Shown in pieces: positions 5,772 to 8,365 of a stretch of 8,365 nucleotides of DNA. This DNA is from Armatimonadota bacterium (GTDB taxonomy: Bacteria; Armatimonadota; Fervidibacteria; Fervidibacterales; Fervidibacteraceae). The stretch lies in assembly GCA_026419315.1 (NCBI GenBank), contig JANZZQ010000019.1:1-8365 (forward strand). Reading direction: 5' to 3'. The position numbers and the translations under genes are program-made. A model generated the notes under the pieces. It was not told the DNA's origin, ran no database searches, and saw nothing but the letters and a program-made list of their open reading frames with translations. The stretch's first letter is position 1. Every line of letters starts with the position of its first letter.

Positions 5772-7325
5772 CTATGGATTCAGAAATTCAACCGGTGCGT
5801 AATCGTCCGTCAGTATCGGCACATCCCTGAAGGGAATTTGCCTCAGGTAAAGGTCAGCGGCGTAGTTGGGCAGTTGTGGTATTTTGATTTTCCCCTCCTT
5901 CACCATTTCCTCGGCTCGCTTGACTAATTCTTGTGCGGAAAGTTTCTTCGGCTTGCGGAGAGCGATGACAATCAAGTTGCGCCTATCATAGAGCCAAGGC
6001 ATTTTCCGATACTCCACGGGGAAGATGTAAACTTCGGGGAAGGTTGCCTTCATCGTTTTCAAGATGGAGCGAGTGACTTCCGTTCGGAAACCTTCCAGCC
6101 GCCCGACAAGGTTGAAAACGACAACACCATCATCTGTCAAACGGGATTGTGCCAGCCACCAAAATTCCCTCGTAACGAGATGGAAAGGCAAAGTCACCTC
6201 GTATCGGCTGCCAAAATACGCGTCAAGTATGATGATATCGTATCGCTCTCTCGTCTTGCGCAGGTAAACCCTTCCGTCCTCAATGAAAACTTTCATTCGC
6301 TCGTCTTCTCGGAAGTTAAAAAACTTCTCCGCAACCTCTTTCACTGCCGGGTCAATTTCCGCTGTGTGGATAACCATTTGCGGGTAGTCCTTGTGAAACT
6401 TCTTTTGAGCCGTTGCGCCACCAAGTCCGACGAACAAAACTTTTTTCGCATCGGGTTTGAAAAGCATGCAAAGGTGAAGGTAATCCGTGTAGGCGAAGAC
6501 CGCCCTATCTGGGTCTTTCAAGTCCATCGCACTTTGGTAACTGGCGTCAAACCTCAAGTATCGGATGTTGTCAACGTCCTCAACGATAATGCGGTGGTAG
6601 AGGCTATCGCGGCGATAAATCACTTGAGCAAAACCCAGCGTCGAAACCAAAAGAGCCAGAACGAATATCAGATTCAGATGGACCTTCCCGGAACGGCGGC
6701 TTGTTGAAAGCGCTCCGATTAAGAAGCACAAAATTGCGGCGAACAAAGTCGCACCGGTCATTTGCATTAACACTGTGCTCACCCCCCATTTCGGGAGTAG
6801 AAAGAAAGCGCAACCCAATGTTCCGAAGATGCTGCCTACCGTCGAGACAGCGTAAATGCTACCAGCGGTTCGTCCTGCCGTTTCCACACCCTTAGATGCA
6901 AGGCGGATGAGGTAAGGCGAAACCGTTCCCAGAAGAATTGACGAAGGGGCAAACAAAACTGTTGCGGCGAGAAGCACACCGTAACGACCTGCTATTCGTT
7001 CAAAGGTGTTTTCTACGGGCATTGGGATACCTCCAACGCCAATGACCGTTTCTTCCGGAAACAGCCAGTGGGTCATTGGCGAAATAAGCCCGATGCTGAT
7101 TGCAGCGAGGATGAGCAGAATACCTAAGCCGTTCGGCGTCGGAAACTTGTCGGCAATCACACCGCCGAAGAAATAGCCAACGCTCAAACCTGCGAGGAAG
7201 ACACTTATAACACTCGCCCAAGTTATAGCGCCACTTCCAAAATGAGGTGCCAAAAGCCTGGCACCACCAGCAATTTCAAGCACCATAACGATAGCGCCGC
7301 ACAAAAACGCGATAACCCAAACCAT
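5772..7325 (-). CDS. Membrane protein fused to a spermidine synthase-like (Rossmann) domain
   Basis: A 517-residue two-part protein. Residues 1 to about 240 are very hydrophobic, with about seven membrane segments (roughly 3-25, 33-58, 66-88, 116-140, 152-178, 183-206, 217-237). Residues about 245-460 form a spermidine-synthase-like methyltransferase fold: VLFVGLGGAT (296-305), AEID (322-325), EDGRVYL (349-355), YDIIILDAY (362-370), and LVTREFWW with GVVVFNLVGRL. The protein ends with the LTDDYAPVE block common in this family. The classical aminopropyltransferase DSxDP catalytic motif is replaced by LDAYFGS, so polyamine synthesis is not shown. Such proteins are usually named fused MFS/spermidine synthase, and their substrate is generally unknown. 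The start is ATG 7325 with GGTGA 6 bases upstream. It begins 36 bases after tsaD, probably in the same transcript. Confidence 0.87.
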   Translation of the reverse strand: MVWVIAFLCGAIVMVLEIAGGARLLAPHFGSGAITWASVISVFLAGLSVGYFFGGVIADKFPTPNGLGILLILAAISIGLISPMTHWLFPEETVIGVGGIPMPVENTFERIAGRYGVLLAATVLFAPSSILLGTVSPYLIRLASKGVETAGRTAGSIYAVSTVGSIFGTLGCAFFLLPKWGVSTVLMQMTGATLFAAILCFLIGALSTSRRSGKVHLNLIFVLALLVSTLGFAQVIYRRDSLYHRIIVEDVDNIRYLRFDASYQSAMDLKDPDRAVFAYTDYLHLCMLFKPDAKKVLFVGLGGATAQKKFHKDYPQMVIHTAEIDPAVKEVAEKFFNFREDERMKVFIEDGRVYLRKTRERYDIIILDAYFGSRYEVTLPFHLVTREFWWLAQSRLTDDGVVVFNLVGRLEGFRTEVTRSILKTMKATFPEVYIFPVEYRKMPWLYDRRNLIVIALRKPKKLSAQELVKRAEEMVKEGKIKIPQLPNYAADLYLRQIPFRDVPILTDDYAPVEFLNP

Positions 7326-7330
7326 TCTCG

Positions 7331-7359
7331 TTCACCACGAACGCCTTTCGGCGTGTGAA
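7331..7359 (-). other. Hairpin in the tsaD-synthase junction, covering the ribosome site
   Basis: On the minus strand ACGCC-GAAA-GGCGT (7354-7341) forms a 5-bp stem with a GNRA loop. Flanking TTCAC (7359-7355) can pair with GTGAA (7335-7331) across a bulge. The outer arm overlaps the GGTGA ribosome site of the synthase-like gene, so folding could limit its translation relative to tsaD. No T run follows, so it is not a terminator. Confidence 0.4.
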
Positions 7360-7361
7360 GT

Positions 7362-8346
7362 TCACTTTTGGCTAAAGTTGGCGTCGCTAATTTGAGCCAC
7401 AGCGTATGCGTCAAAAAGCAAACCGGCTTGAGCCAGCCCTCTTTCGAGCCTGAAACTGGCTGCACATGCGATCATTGCCGCGTTGTCCGTGCACCACTTC
7501 AATGGCGGCAATGCGAGTTGCCACTTGTGACGCTCTGCGAGTTCCAATAACTTCTGACGCAATCTTCGATTCGCTGCAACTCCGCCGACAACGGCTACCC
7601 GTTCAGCGTTTGTTTGCTCTGCCGCTCTCTTTAAGTTGCTTAAGAGCATATCGACGACCGCTTCTTGGAAACTCGCTGCTATGTCGTTAATTGTCGGGTT
7701 CGGTTTGCGCTTCAATCTCTCCTCCATGCCTTTCAAGTAACGAACTACCGCTGTTTTCAAACCTGCAAAAGAGAAGTCAAGGGATGGCGTTAGGTCGGCG
7801 CGAGGGAAAGCGATTGCGCTTGGGTCACCTTTTTCAGCAGATTTGTCAATAACTGGACCGCCGGGAAAGCCAAGCCCTAAGGCTCTCGCCACTTTGTCAA
7901 AAGCTTCCCCCGCAGCGTCATCTCTGGTTCGCCCCAAGACTTCGTAATTGCCAACATCCTTGACCCAAATAAGTTCCGTGTGTCCACCTGAGACCAACAA
8001 GCAAAGGAACGGGAAACCCCATTCTTGTGACTTTTCGGCTTCAGAGTCTTTGAGAAACACCGAAAACACATGACCTTCAAGGTGATTGATTGGGACAAGC
8101 GGTAGGTTATGGGCTAATGCAATCGCTTTGGCAAAACTGACGCCCACAAGCAACGAGCCAATCAAACCCGGGCGGTTAGTGACAGCAACAGCGTCCAAAT
8201 CTTGCCAGCTCACCTTAGCGTCGGAAAGCGCTTGTTGAACAACGGGGGCAATGAACTCCATTTGCTTTCGCGAAGCGATTTCTGGGACGATACCTCCAAA
8301 AGGTTCATGCAATTTCGTTTGGGTCAGCACAACATTGGCTCTCACC
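7362..8346 (-). CDS. tsaD: tRNA N6-threonylcarbamoyladenosine synthase TsaD, 5' end missing
   Basis: TsaD (YgjD/Kae1 family) transfers the threonylcarbamoyl group from TC-AMP to A37 of ANN-decoding tRNAs, working with TsaB and TsaE. The 327 residues present include KLHEPFGGIVPEIASR, the GPGLIGSL-type loop (here RPGLIGSLLVG) and the metal-binding HLEGH. LLVSGGHTEL, DDAAGEAFDKVARALGL with YPGGP-type FPGGPVID, DFSFAGLKTAV, VVGGVAANRRLR and CTDNAAMIA (metal-binding Asp) follow. Only about the first 20-25 residues, including the GIETSCDET motif, are missing, and the break is exactly at the adapter. The apparent residues MCIRDR before VRANVV are translated adapter and are not part of the protein. 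The last genomic base, 8346, is the third base of a codon otherwise made of adapter. Confidence 0.96.
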
Positions 8347-8365
8347 CTGTCTCTTATACACATCT
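8347..8365. other. Tn5/Nextera mosaic-end adapter (not genomic)
   Basis: CTGTCTCTTATACACATCT, the reverse complement of the first 19 bases of the window. It replaces the start of tsaD and, when translated in the tsaD frame, supplies a false Met-Cys-Ile-Arg-Asp start. Confidence 0.98.

Noticed and set aside
5931..6707. 258-residue plus-strand open frame
   Set aside because: It is the antisense shadow of the synthase-like domain, whose minus-strand frame has recognisable motifs.
1..8365. Perfect 19-bp terminal inverted repeats as a composite transposon or insertion sequence
   Set aside because: The repeats are exactly the library mosaic end, there is no transposase gene, and both ends cut conserved housekeeping genes.

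Overview
This is a bacterial chromosomal segment of ordinary housekeeping genes. It is bounded at both ends by sequencing adapter rather than by natural DNA. Positions 1-19 and 8347-8365 are a perfect 19-base inverted pair identical to the Tn5/Nextera mosaic end, so the genomic insert is 20-8346. The outermost genes, lysS on the left and tsaD on the right, are both cut off exactly at the adapter. Base composition looks balanced. Start codons include GTG and TTG, and Shine-Dalgarno sites are clear. There are no tRNA or rRNA genes, CRISPR arrays, insertion sequences, prophage genes or defence genes. The gene set does not name a species. The TrmH reads like the Thermus-type enzyme and the whole looks like an uncultured, possibly thermophilic bacterium, but that is an impression only.

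Layout: on the minus strand at the left, greA is followed by lysS, probably as one operon, with a good sigma-70-type promoter at 1396-1424. A 270-290 base divergent spacer separates greA from a plus-strand run of nadD and rsfS (33-base gap), then an alpha/beta hydrolase, then an amidohydrolase with a complete deaminase-type metal site. The amidohydrolase ends tail-to-tail, with an 8-base overlap, against a minus-strand block. In transcription order that block is tsaD (partial), a membrane protein fused to a spermidine-synthase-like domain, a 189-base spacer, and trmH.

Functionally the window is dominated by translation and RNA maintenance. LysS charges tRNA-Lys, TrmH makes Gm18 in tRNA, TsaD makes t6A37 in tRNA, RsfS silences ribosomes and GreA rescues stalled RNA polymerase. 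NadD supplies NAD, and the two hydrolases are accessory enzymes. I found no convincing new multi-gene system. The points most worth a second look are the missing normal start codon of nadD, the synthase-like membrane fusion whose substrate is unclear, the unassigned amidohydrolase, and the adapter-derived false N-terminus on TsaD.
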